This document shows positions 23,369 through 34,488 of a stretch of DNA of 64,000 nucleotides, one piece after another. The stretch comes from Quercus robur. Lineage: Eukaryota > Streptophyta > Magnoliopsida > Fagales > Fagaceae. The stretch is from assembly GCF_932294415.1 (NCBI RefSeq), contig NC_065535.1, positions 9,419,282 through 9,483,281 on the forward strand, given 5' to 3'. Made by a program: the position numbers and the translations under genes. The number at the start of each line of letters is the position of its first letter. Position 1 is the first letter of the stretch. The notes beneath the pieces were generated by a model, which saw nothing but the letters and a program-made list of their open reading frames with translations, was not told the origin of the DNA and searched no databases.

Positions 23369-23468
23369 CCGGTGCCTTTTTTTGATTTGAAAGGGATGTG
23401 AAAAGCTTAGAGACTACTTAACGGCTCTACCCTTAACCACGTGCCTCCTCACTCTTCGGCCGTTGTTT

Positions 23469-23588
23469 TTTTTTTTTTTTTTTTTTGCTAAACAACAACG
23501 TTATTGTTCAACTAGCAAAAACGATGGCTGTCAGCCTCACAAGCACCTGCAATTACTACAGAAAGACTACACTCCTCAGCCGTTGTTT
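23469..23588 (-). mobile_element. Truncated retroposon, copy B counterpart
   Basis: This is the same insertion as at 18615-18712, with flanking duplications at 23450-23468 and 23570-23588 (two mismatches between them). The T run is longer here. Confidence 0.65.
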
Positions 23589-23844
23589 GTTATGGTTATA
23601 CTAACATACAAGTATTTTCAAAGATTACAAGGGGGAGATGAGCCCATTGGACTAGGATTTAAATAATGAAATTTTACAGGCCCAGCTGAGGAGTAAATCT
23701 GTGAAATTTAATTTTAGGATCAAATTGTATATTTTTGTTCTTTTTTTTTTTTTTGGAAAAAATTATGCTTTACCCTTAAATTATATCCATTTTTATACCA
23801 TAAACTATCAAAATACATACGTATCCTTTAAACTATGAAAATGC

Positions 23845-24264
23845 ATACTTACTTTCTTTAACTATCGTCTAAGGTGCAAACTAAACAATTAATTAGGGTT
23901 GTAAAGTGTTATACGGGTAATAGTTTAGGGATAAATGTAAAAGTAGTATAATTTAGGGAAATAGAGTATAATTTCCTTCTTCTTCTTTTCTCATTTTCAA
24001 AATAAATAGATAAATAAATTTTTATTACTATGAAGTTATCCACTGTGAAAATTAATACTTACTTTCCTAAACTATCGTCTAAGGTGCAAACTAAACAATT
24101 AACTAGGGTGCAAAGTGTTATACTAGTAATAGTTTAGGGATAAATGTAAAAAGTAGTATAATTTAGGAAAATAGAGTATAATTTCCTTCTTCTTTTTTCT
24201 CATTTTCAAAATAAATAGATAAATAAATTTTTATTACTATGAAGTTATCCAATATGAAAATTAT
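23845..24264. repeat. 210-bp tandem duplication private to copy B
   Basis: The words atacttactttc, aactatcgtctaaggtgcaa and gaagttatcca recur at a spacing of 210 bp (units at about 23845-24054 and 24055-24264). Copy A has only one unit (about 18953-19190). Confidence 0.85.
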
Positions 24265-24893
24265 CAACCAATATCTTTAGCTATAAATTGAAAATTGATC
24301 ATAGGGATGACCTGAGTCCACTAAGGCACCAACACATTAATGAAAGAAAGCATCAAGTGAGCCGCATGTGATTGCCAAAGGGGATACTTTGGTATTGAAG
24401 TCAAAGAGTATATAGCTTACAATTCTTATGAAATTATGAATATATCAGAATATGTTGTTCATAAATTTTCTTCGAGGATGACCACATTTTATGTGTTCTT
24501 CATGGGAGAGATTTTCTCTTTAATTTATGTCATAAGTTTGAAATTCAAACTGTGGCGAGAATTCTAGCTCATTAGATGGTATCTCATGATCTTAGTGATT
24601 TAATATCGAAATTCTTGATGCCTAATTGAGGTTTAAATGTCTTCCTTATTTTGGATGTCATTCTGGAAAAACTATGTTACTTCTTAGTTGAAGTATACTT
24701 GAGATAGTGGAGCATGCATGTCATTATGAATGGCTGAACTATTTAATTAGTTCATGAGGATCAAGCTGCTAGCTAAATTAGATCAAACTATTTTAGGGTA
24801 ATTACAATTATAGGTAACAACTAGCTTAGTTGCCATATTTGGAGAGTTTACAAGAGAGAGAAATTGGAAAGAAAAAGAAAAAGAAAAAGAACC

Positions 24894-25525
24894 TGTAGGG
24901 TCACGTTCCGCGACGAACCGCTGTAGTGTTGGGTTCGCACGTGAATGGGCCCAAACAATATCATTTGTAGAGAGTGGATTCGCAAGGCTAGGCCCTAGTT
25001 ACCCAAAGGTGAGTTTTTGTGGTGTTCATATGTGATTAAAGTGCATTCACCCTTGGAGTCTTTCTCCTGGAGGTGGACTGGAAGCCCTTCCTTTCTAGCC
25101 AGTCTTCCCAGCCCCCTTCTCTAGATTACTTATTTTTTCTTTTATACTAGTCTGCATTCACTTTCCTTCGTCCACGTGTAGGGTCAACATTTCCAAGACT
25201 GATACTTGTCCCGTCAATCCAAACCCAAAGTCGTTGGGGATGGTTGATAAAACTGACGAATACGACTCTGTTAGGTCAGAGCCTTGCATGGGAAGGGCAG
25301 CTTTTCCTAGATATTTTGGATTTTCTTTCAGGTTTGTTCCTATACCGTTTTTGCCCTTCTTCTCGGTGGAATTTTGGGTCTGCCGAGGACTGAACTGTCC
25401 TCGGCAACATCTCTGGTCCATTTTGGGCTTTATGTTATTGAGTTTGGATTGTAGCCCTCTTCGGCTTGGGCCTTAGGGCTCCCCATGAATAAATGGGCTC
25501 GGTCCATAAATCGTTGGGCCCCACA
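24894..25525 (-). repeat. LTR (3' LTR of the minus-strand element)
   Basis: This begins TGTAGGGTCACG and ends GGGCCCCACA on the plus strand. An inverted repeat tgccgaggac-6 nt-gtcctcggca is at 25381-25406. Confidence 0.9.
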
Positions 25526-25861
25526 ATAGCCCCTCAAAACCCTGCTGTCTGACTTCCTGGTTGGAGAGGGGGGTTTTGATAATACCGAGTCTTTATTATA
25601 GCTCATTTAATTCAGCCCTTAACTAACGCTGGCGACTCTTCACCTGCCCAGGGAATGTATCGGTCTACAAGATATTCCCCTTGATTTGCGTACGATGCGT
25701 TTATGCCGTTTGGTTATCTGCAGCGCGTATTTAATATCTTCCCTTTACGAGACCTCCCAGGTTCAACGGTTTTTGATTGCGTGGGGGAATGAAACGGACG
25801 TATTTATGTTTGCAGATTTCCTTGGAGATCTGAACTCATTAAGCACTCTTTTCTTCGTCCC

Positions 25862-25871
25862 CTATATAAAG
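25862..25871 (+). promoter_or_regulatory. Antisense TATA box inside the minus-strand element
   Basis: cctatataaagag on the plus strand lies 337 bp inside the element's 3' end and points towards its interior, opposite to the element. The 11-kb Gypsy element has a TATA box in the matching place and direction (42596-42604). Downstream DNA to about 26580 has a long CT-rich tract (about 26270-26490) and only very short open frames. Confidence 0.5.
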
Positions 25872-26269
25872 AGAAGAAACAGGAGTGGTTTCTCTCACAA
25901 ATGAGTCCCTTTACTCCCACCAAAATTTGAAACCCTTAGATTCCTTCCGGAGTTTACTCTTATTTTCCGGTTATACCTTAACCTGAAACACACTCACCGT
26001 AGTAATAAGCAATGAAAAAACTACTCCCCTCCCAGAAACACCATGTTCTAACGAAGCTCGAAATGGCTCGATCAGGGCAAGGATGGCGGAGACTTAAGAT
26101 TTGCCTCGCCTTTCTTTCAGCCAAAATCCGAAGCAGGGACTCGTCACGTCACGTTTTTGGCATGACTGAGCCGAGGACACACATCATCAGTACTACCCGC
26201 TCTCTCATGAGCATATCTAATACGGCGCCAGTGTGTTAGGAGTCAGGACTGGGGCAGGGACTAAGTGCC

Positions 26270-26490
26270 CCTGCTTCTTCCTCTCTTCGTTCACTGGCGC
26301 CTCCTTCCGCCTCTCTTTCTTCCTTCTCATCTTTTCCCTCTTCTTCTCCTCCTTCTTTTACTCATGTCCTCCATCTTCTTCATTCAACTCCTCCATCTTC
26401 CTCCTTCATCTCCTCCATCTTCCTCATTCATCTCCTCCATCCTCTTCTTCCTTGTCCTTCATTTTCTTCTTCCTTCTCCTTCAACTTTTT
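26270..26490 (+). repeat. CT-rich low-complexity tract
   Basis: About 220 bp are made almost only of C and T, with repeating cctccatcttcctc words. It lies downstream of the antisense TATA box in the non-autonomous element. It gives spurious open frames rich in serine, leucine and phenylalanine. Confidence 0.75.
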
Positions 26491-27059
26491 CTAAAGAAAG
26501 TTCTTCTCTCAATATGAGCAATACTGAGGCAGAGATTGGAGAGACTTTGAAGACGAGTTTAGAAGACACCTGACTGTTTACTTATTTGTATTACGAATAT
26601 TATTGTTGCTTCGGCAGTTTACCTTTTGTATAGGCTTGTTTAAGCCCCTCTTTGTACGTTGTAATAATTTTTCATATTAAAAAAAATTGTTGTTATTTTA
26701 CTTCGCATGTTCTGTTTCTATGTTTTTACAAGTTTACAAGCGCTGCTTGGCACAATAATATAGCATTTGAATCAATGACAACTAAGGCCGAAATACTTGC
26801 TAATAAAAAGATGTCACCATAACTTTAATAGCATTATTTGACACAGCAATGCCTATCTGTGAATAACGATACTTACCCAAAACAATGCCGACATTAGAAC
26901 TGGATGCTCTATGCGGTGTAGGAAGTAATCATCCGAAGACATATCCCTCGCAAGAATGAACAGCCCCCATAGGCTACCAAATAGTGGGGCGCCTCGCCAT
27001 CATCCTAACACTTTTATCGGCCTTAACATTTTACAGTATTTGAGCCGAGGGCTTTCCCC

Positions 27060-27195
27060 GTCCGAGTAGTGGGCGTCCCAATAGGTTTGAGTCCGAGGAC
27101 TTCACAACGCCTTGGTTCTGTCCAAAACCTAGTTTTGTCACCTAGGTAGTTGGTTTCCCCATAGGCTTGAGTCCGAAGGCTGTAGTTCAGTTTCT
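27060..27195 (-). repeat. Outlying degenerate units of the 80-bp repeat
   Basis: About two diverged units (ataggtttgagtccgaggac, then ataggcttgagtccgaaggc one period later, with tggttctgtccaaaacct between) lie 1.5 kb away from the main array. They may be remains of a longer array or a rearranged part. Confidence 0.65.
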
Positions 27196-28691
27196 CCCTT
27201 TCCTCAGGTATTTCGCGAGGTGCCGAGCAGGAGGTTGTCCTCGGCAATGGTTATTCCTCGGCGTGGGCCATTGTCCCTGGGCCCCCATGCAGAACGGGCC
27301 TGGGCCGCGAATTCACTAGGCCCAAAACTTAAAGGGTATTTATGTAGTTTTTGGTCACGCAGTACTTTTTGGCGTCCCAATGTTCGAGGTGCACCTTCCC
27401 GAGACTCCTTTAATCCCATGGTTGCAGGTGGCGTTGGAGATTGAGCCAGAGCCATCTTGTCTGTAGCGTTCCTTGGGACGCTGCGCGAATTAAATGCCAC
27501 CACCTTATCTCTTTAAACAAATAGGAGAGAAAGTTGATTCACCTACGCACCAATTCTTCTGTTTCCTCCCAAATCACAACTCCCATATCCAGTGCTATCC
27601 CCCCTTAGCATAACATGTTTGAGGCGAGGGTTGGGGAGAAGAAACTCTCTCCGCCACAGAGGCGCCGTGTCCTCCTGAGACTCAGAATAGTGAGGCACGG
27701 GCAAAGGAAGTATAAATTTAAGAGAATACTCCACTTCGACAGAGGGGAAAGGGTGTTTCTCCCTCTTCTAGTCAAAATCCGAAGCAGGTTCTGTTCATGC
27801 TAGAATTTTGGTGTGTCAGAAGAAAGATTCTCCGCCATCAGCGTCTCTGCCCTGTCGCAGGCAAATTTTTGGTGAAGGCTTCTCAACTTCCGGCTCCCTG
27901 CACCTTTCCTTCAGCGGTGTGAGGCTCAAGTTGGGTTTCTTTTGCTGCCTGAGTTATGGGCATATAAAGGTATTGAGGAAGAACAAGGTCTTGGAGCAGT
28001 AGCCAACCTCTCCTCTAATCCACTTCCTCGGCTTTATCTTATTTTCTTGTATCTTTCTTTCTTTTTGGTTATGTGGTTAGCTTTAGAAGCCAACCTCTCG
28101 TCTGTACTGCCTCTTCTGCTTTGTTTTATTCTCTTGTATCTTCCTTTCCAATTATGTAGTGAGCTCTGACATAAGCTGATTCCAGCTTTTCATTGTACGC
28201 TGTACTGTTTCTTTGTTTTAGTGAAAATGGAAACTTACTTACTTGTTTTGAATACTGTTCTTTGGCAACACCACTTTGTGAATGGGTGTGCTCCATGTGT
28301 TTGTTTCTTCTCGGCGATATTTAAAGCAAGAACCCGTGAAATACAATCCAACTAATTCTAACTTGCCGACACTACCAGGCACAATAATAACAATTCATAG
28401 TAAGTTGAACTTAGGAAACTAACCGAGATAATGGTTGAACGTTCTGTAATAAGTGCGAGAATACTGTCTGAGAACGACAAATTCTAAATAATTCATCCAA
28501 GGGGATGGCTGAGCATTGAATGACTTCGCTTATGCTTTTGGAAACATGTTGCCCCATTCCGTACTAGTCCCTTTGGTGTTGAGGATCCGAGGGCAAACTA
28601 GAGAATCCATGTAGTTCAGGAATTAACCCAATTGTTAATGGAGAGTTTTCCTCGGGGAGATTCTAAGGTCCACGTAACGTAGTTTTTCCTT

Positions 28692-29805
28692 TTAAATAGT
28701 TGGTTTCCCCAGAGGCTTGGGTTCGAAGACCATACAAGGTCTTGGTTCTGCCTAAAACTTGTTTTGTCTTTGTAAGTAGTTGGTTTCCCCAGAGGCTTGG
28801 GTCCGAGAACCGTACAAGACCTTGGTTCTGTCCAAAACTTGTATTCTCTTTGTAAGTAGTTGGTTTCCCCAGAGGCTTGGGTCCGAGGACCGTACAAGGC
28901 CTTGGTTCTGTCCAAAACTTGTATTCTCTTTGTAAGTAGTTAGTTTCCCCAGAGGCTTGGGTCCGAGGACCATACAAGGCCTTGGTTCTGTCCAAAACTT
29001 GTATTCTCTTTTTAAGTAGTTGGTTTCCCCAGAGGCTTGGGTCCGAGGACCGTACAAGGCCTTGGTTCTGTCCAAAACTTGTATTCTCTTTGTAAGTAGT
29101 TGGTTTCCCCAGAGGCTTGGGTCGGAGGACCATACAAGGCCTTGGTTCTGTCCAAAACTTGTATTCTCTTTTTAAGTAGTTGGTTTCCCTAGAGGCTTGG
29201 GTCCGAGGACCATACAAGGCCTTGGTTCTGTCCAAAACTTGTATTCTCTTTGTAAGTAGTTAGTTTCCCCAGAGGCTTGGGTCCGAGGACCGTACAAGGC
29301 CTTGGTTCTGTCCAAAACTTGTATTCTCTTTGTAAGTAGTTGGTTTCCCCAGAGGCTTGGGTCTGAGGACCATACAAGGCCTTGGTTCTGTCCAAAACTT
29401 GTATTCTCTTTTTAAGTAGTTGGTTTCCCCAGAGGCTTGGGTCCGAGGACCATACAAGGCCTTGGTTCTGTCCAAAACTTGTATTCTCTTTTTAAGTAGT
29501 TGGTTTCCCCAGAGGCTTGGGTCCGAGGACCATACAAGGCCTTGGTTCTGTCCAAAACTTGTATTCTCTTTTTAAGTAGTTGGTTTCCCCGGAGGCTTGG
29601 GTCCGAGGACCATACAAGACCTTGGTTCTGTCCAAAACTTGTATTCTCTTTTTAAGTAGTTGGTTTCCCCAGAGGCTTGGGTCCGAGGACCATACAAGGC
29701 CTTGATTCTGTCCAAACTTGTATTCTCTTTGTAAGTAGTTGGTTTCCCCAGAGGCTTGGATCCGAGGACCATACAAGGCCTTGGTTCTGTCCAAAACTTG
29801 TATTT
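28692..29805 (-). repeat. 80-bp tandem array, about 14 units
   Basis: The words ggtttccccagaggcttggg and tggttctgtccaaaactt recur every 80 bp, with one 79-bp unit, and only scattered substitutions. Each unit carries the word gtccgaggac. In the element's sense direction a unit reads acaagttttggacagaacca then ggtcctcggac and ctctggggaaacca, clearly related to the array at 38.6-39.6 kb. Because 80 is not a multiple of 3 and the units lack stops on the minus strand, overlapping open frames of up to 190 codons arise that need not be genes. Confidence 0.92.
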
Positions 29806-30042
29806 CGTTTCTTAATTTACCTACTTCCTAAAGGTTAGCTCCTCGAATAAGGTGGGGGAAGCTAACTTGATGTTTAAAGCCCCTAGACTTGTTATACCAT
29901 TGGCACTACGAGACGTAGCCCCTAGTGGGAACTTGTGTCGGAACAACAACAACGTGTCGTCGGTCGTAAAGGCATCCTCGTAGACCCTTGTTCGACAGAA
30001 GCTCAACTCCACCGCCGCTCGAGCTAACGCACAAGCCTTTCC

Positions 30043-30058
30043 CACAGACGGCGCCAAT
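30043..30058 (-). other. Primer-binding site of the minus-strand element
   Basis: On the minus strand caattggcgccgtctg follows the LTR directly. tggcgccgt fits the 3' end of a plant tRNA-Asp, the usual primer for Tat/Athila-type elements. The same word follows the 5' LTR of the 11-kb element. Confidence 0.7.
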
Positions 30059-30690
30059 TGTAGGGTCACGTTCCGCGACGAACCGCTGTAGTGTTGGGTT
30101 CGCACGTGAATGGGCCCAAACAATATCATTTGTAGAGAGTGGATTCGCAAGGCTAGGCCCTAGTTACCCAGTGGTGGGTTTTTGTGGTGTTCATATGTGA
30201 TTAAAGTGCCTTCACCCTTGGAGTCTTTCTCCTGGAGGTGGACTGGAAGCCCTTCCTTTCTGGCCAGTCTTCCCAGCCCCCTTCTCTAGATTACTTATTT
30301 TTTCTTTTATACTAGTCTGCATTCACTTTCCTTCGTCCACGTGTAGGGTCGACATTTCCAAGACTGATACTTGTCCCGTCAATCCAAACCCAAAGTCGTT
30401 GGGGATGGTTGATAAAGCTGACGAATACGACTCTGTTAGGTCAGAGCCTTCCATGGGAAGGGCAGCTTTTCCTAGATATTTTGGATTTTCTTTCAGGTTT
30501 GTTCCTATACCGTTTTTGCCCTTCTTCTCGATGGAATTTTGGATCTGCCGAGGACTGAACTGTCCTCGGCAACATCTCTGGGCCATTTTGGGCTTTATGT
30601 TATTGAGTTTGGATTGTAGCCCTCTTCGGCTTAGGCCTTAGGGCTCCCCATGAATAAATGGGCTCGGCCCATAAATCGTTGGGCCCCACA
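30059..30690 (-). repeat. LTR (5' LTR of the minus-strand element)
   Basis: This is the same length as its partner at 24894-25525 and about 98% alike. The inverted repeat is at 30546-30571. Confidence 0.9.
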
Positions 30691-31518
30691 GAACCCATTT
30701 TTCTCTCTTCTTCTCCATTTTCCTATTTTTAAACAGTATACGAATAAAGTCTCTCTAGTAGGCCTCATTCCAAAAAGCCATTTTCATGCTGTATTTACTC
30801 TAAACAGTTGATCCAAACAAACTGTATCTATCAAGGATGTTAGCGTACGTACGGGACCATTGTTGTTAACATATATTGAATTACATAAAATAAAATAATT
30901 AATAAGAAAAATTCAAAGAAAAAAGAGCTTTTACGGATCCAATAAAATCTCGAAATATTTTTATAATACACTGAGATGTCAGACTGTCAAGTTATCATAA
31001 ATCAAAATAAAATAAGATAAACTATATTAGGACTCACCACAATTTAAAACAAGAGTGTTACCAAGATGTTATGAGAATTTGTTATGCCCCTAAACTTTCT
31101 CCCCAAAAAAATGCAAATTTGTTTCGAAGCTGCCCAATAAATTGGAGGAAGACTAGGTAGTAGGTACTGTAAGAGTGGGAAGCTATGGCTTCTTTAGCTC
31201 ACACACCAAATAACAGGGGAAAAAATAGAGAAGAAAAATATGGATTTATAATGAGTTGATCAACCTAAAAATTAAAGAGGTGGGTTCCAATCTTAATTTA
31301 TGAAACACCAGTATTAATTTATTTGATTAATGGACTTCTACAAAAAGTTCTCCTTATAATATAAGTGACCTTAAATAATTAGTAATTGCATAAGGAATTA
31401 GAAAGACTTTTTTTATGCTCAGGGCATTATAACTGTATTGTTATCTCTTCATGCATTAAGTACAAGGGATTTAGGAGAGAAAATGTTCAAATTGCGAGAT
31501 TAGCAATATATTGTAATT

Positions 31519-31560
<42 letters not shown>

Positions 31561-32482
31561 TGCATTCAATACACTAATTGTGATCCCTTTTCCAAAAAAT
31601 CAAATCAAAATGTTTCATTTTGCTCCAGTCTCAAACACATTATCCTCCCCTTGCCCAACTGCCTTGTGTTCATTTTCACCTTTAATCTTGATTCCTAGTT
31701 TTCAATTTCACCCTTACATCATCATGACAAATTGACAATGATTCTCAGTGATGTTTTCACGATATATGTTGATGTTTGAACACATAAGAGATCGATACTG
31801 TAAAAGTCAGACAGCACATAAGATAAAAACTACTGTCTTCACATCACATGTGAAGATGCTAGAGTATTATTCTGAAATTGTTCACTGCATGATTGAGACC
31901 CCGGCAAGAGTCACATTTCCAACGCGGAAAGGGATACGCTAGTCGCCTCACTAGCTTTATCAGTGTTCGTATGGCAACAAAACAAGAGGTTATTTGTTTT
32001 TACCTAATTAAATACAAGAGAAAAAGATATAATTTTTGGTAGATTTTATGCTTAAATGTGTGATAAACTATAGTAAAGCTAGGATCTAACTTTAATATAT
32101 ATATACACACTAGTGAACATGCGTAGTTTTATACACATTATGAACCAGTACAACACACACAGGATATGCATATAATACTCAAGATCAATATATAAAATCA
32201 TTCAACCAAAAATATATATATATATATATATACACACAAAATCAAATACCACTCAAGTGAATATTAAGTGGTAATTTAATATTAGATTACCAATAAAAAA
32301 TACTATATTAACTATATTATATCTACTTGTTAATTTATTTTATCTAAATAAGCTATGTTATAATTTTTTTCATAATAAAATTTTCATTTTTAATTCTCAT
32401 ATAGCAATTTTAGAAATTTAATAAAACTTAAGCACAACTTATATAAGTTTTTGTTAAACTCATAAAATTACTAAACTATAAC

Positions 32483-33160
32483 TGTGGGGCCCGGCCCAAA
32501 ACAATGGGCCACCTAAACACAGGCCTGTCCAAAAAGCATCATGTCCGAGGAGAAGTCATAGCCAAAACGTTATTCAAGCCCAACTACGGTAAAAGAAACC
32601 TGTCCGAGGAGTAACATCTCCTCGGACGCTACGAAGTCCAGACCAAGAGCTCGCCCCTACCACTGCAGCTCATCCTCCAAGCATATAAAAAGAATAAAAC
32701 CCAAAATATCTCATGGAAAGCTGCTACCGCCACATTAAATGTGTCACAACCACCCTCTTGGCCTCATTAATGAGGAAAAGACCCCTGAACAGTACTGCCT
32801 TGGCCACTGCAACTCACAAGGGGATGATAAAGGTGTCTGATAGGACAGGTGCTCAAGTGGGGGCTTAGATGATCAACAAGTGTAAGGTTCAGATAAGAAT
32901 AATAAAGCTATATAATGTAATAGAGTCCCTCAAAGAAGGGGGACGGAAAAAACTGTATTCATCACTTAGGAAATAAAATCTTCTGGGGAATATTCATTCT
33001 GGTGTTTTTATCCCTGCTACAACCTTCTCCATACCCAAGGCCGACTCGGTTCACTGAGGCTAAGTTCTTTCACCCATCCTCTACAAACATTTATTGTGTG
33101 TTGCGCTTTGGGCCAGGGCCTGATCAAAAGGGTTTGGGCCAGAAAAATCGTGCAACTACA
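32483..33160 (+). repeat. 5' LTR of the Gypsy element
   Basis: This begins TGTGGGGCCCGG and ends GTGCAACTACA. A perfect inverted repeat gtccgaggag-taacat-ctcctcggac is at 32602-32627. A TATA box (gctatataatg) is at about 32908-32918. Confidence 0.93.
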
Positions 33161-33180
33161 ATTGGCGCCGTCTGTGGGGA
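33161..33180 (+). other. Primer-binding site of the Gypsy element
   Basis: attggcgccgtctgtgggga directly follows the LTR. The part tggcgccgt...gggg resembles the complement of plant tRNA-Asp 3' ends. Confidence 0.7.
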
Positions 33181-33417
33181 GAACTAGAGCATCAGCTGGC
33201 ACAACGGTCGAGTATGGCAGAACTAGGCCCACTCCAAGAGAATTCCCACCAGGCAAACTCCCAACAAACACAACCCGTCGAGTCCTAGAGGCAAAATAAC
33301 CCCACCAACCCAGGCGGCAGGGGGAATCGTGAGGGAAGTGTGCATACTATCCGGACAAGCCAGAGTCACACTCACACAGGTAGTCATGTGTCCCAGAGGC
33401 GAAATAGTCATTAGGCC

Positions 33418-34410
33418 ATGCAGCGGGAAATAGACGACCTGAAAAGGGAGTTACGACATGTGCGGCGAAAAAAATCCCACTCTGACTCAGACGAATCTTC
33501 TAATGCGGAGGATGCGAGTTACCGACGGAGGTCAAGGACCCCCCCAAGCGAAACCTTTTCCTACAAGAGGGAACCACGCCCTGTATGGAAATATGAGAAC
33601 CCGTCCAACAAGGGTTCAGGGAACAATGTTGTGAAGAAGGCGCTGGACCAGGTTTCGAGAGCACCCTTCACATATAGAATTGAAGGGGCTAAGCTGCCTC
33701 GACGCTTCAACCAACTGGCGTTCGTCATCTATAATGGCCGAGCAGACCCGGTAGAGCACGTGAGCCAGTTTAACCAGAAAATGGCAATCTACTCCCAAAA
33801 CGAAGCCCTAATGTGCAAGATCTTCCCATCCAGTTTGGGATCGATGGCGATGAGGTGGTTTAACAGCTTGAAGACAAATTTCATAGGCTCCTACAAGCAG
33901 CTCACTCAGGCTTTCTGCTTCCGTTTTATCACAAACACCAGAGTCCCTCGACCCCTTAGTTCATTACTATCCTTGTCTATGCACGAGGGGGAAACCCTGA
34001 AAGCATACTCGAATAGATATTGGGAGGTGTATAATGACCTAGATGACAACCATGATGATGTTGCTATCAGCACGTTCAAAAGCGGCCTCCCCACCGAGCA
34101 TGGCTTGAGGAAATCCCTCACTGGTAAACCAGTTGCCGACGTTCATCAGCTGATGGATAGGATCGACAAGTACAAAAGGGTGGAGGAAGATCAGTTGCAA
34201 GGAAAGGGAAAGGAGAAGGTCATTCCCCCCAAAGCAAATGACTTTAGGTCGGAACGATATAACCCTAGCCAGTCGAGGAGAGATTTCTCGCGACAGGCTG
34301 GACAGAGCCACGCACAAATAGTGAATGCCGTGTTCAGGGAGCCAGTACAGCAGGTGCTGGAGAAAGTAAGGAACGAGCCCTATTTTAGATGGCCAGGAAA
34401 GATGGCTTGA
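33418..34410 (+). other. gag-like region of the Gypsy element
   Basis: The region shows the plant retrotransposon gag core: a basic, charged N-terminus, then helical segments around MAMRWFNSLKTNFIGSYKQL and the LSLSMHEGETLKAYSNRYWE motif. This is the structural protein of the virus-like particle. Retrotransposon fossil part. Confidence 0.85.
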
Positions 34411-34488
34411 GACCCTTCCAAGCGCAACCAGGACCTATACTGTCACTACCACCAGGACCATGGGCATACTACTGAGGATTGCAGGAAT

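Larger units (their letters stand above)
24894..30690 (-). mobile_element. Non-autonomous Tat-like LTR retrotransposon, 5.8 kb, minus orientation
   Basis: Two 632-bp LTRs (24894-25525 and 30059-30690) are flanked by the target duplication gaacc (24889-24893 and 30691-30695). The primer-binding site, read on the minus strand as attggcgccgtctgtggg, abuts the right LTR, so the element runs right to left. The polypurine tract lies beside the left LTR. No gag, protease, reverse transcriptase or integrase is seen. The interior holds an 80-bp tandem array and about 3 kb of non-coding-looking DNA with an antisense TATA promoter. The PBS, PPT style, LTR inverted repeat and array relate it to the 11-kb Gypsy element. 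About 13 differences between the LTRs by eye (about 2%) point to a fairly recent insertion. It looks structurally whole for a non-autonomous element. Confidence 0.9.

Noticed and set aside
25158-25476. Opposite-strand frames of 80-87 codons in the LTR, repeated at 30323-30641
   Set aside because: They are LTR sequence; the same frames in both LTRs only reflect the repeat.
26233-26573. Overlapping plus-strand frames rich in serine, leucine and phenylalanine
   Set aside because: They arise from a CT-rich low-complexity tract, where stops are rare by composition.
28616-29794. Several overlapping minus-strand frames of 66-190 codons with repeating MDRTKALYGP-type peptides
   Set aside because: They are the 80-bp tandem array read in three phases; there is no sign of a protein family and the period is not a multiple of 3.
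28692-29805. CRISPR-like regular repeat array
   Set aside because: The units are contiguous without unique spacers and lie within a plant LTR element.
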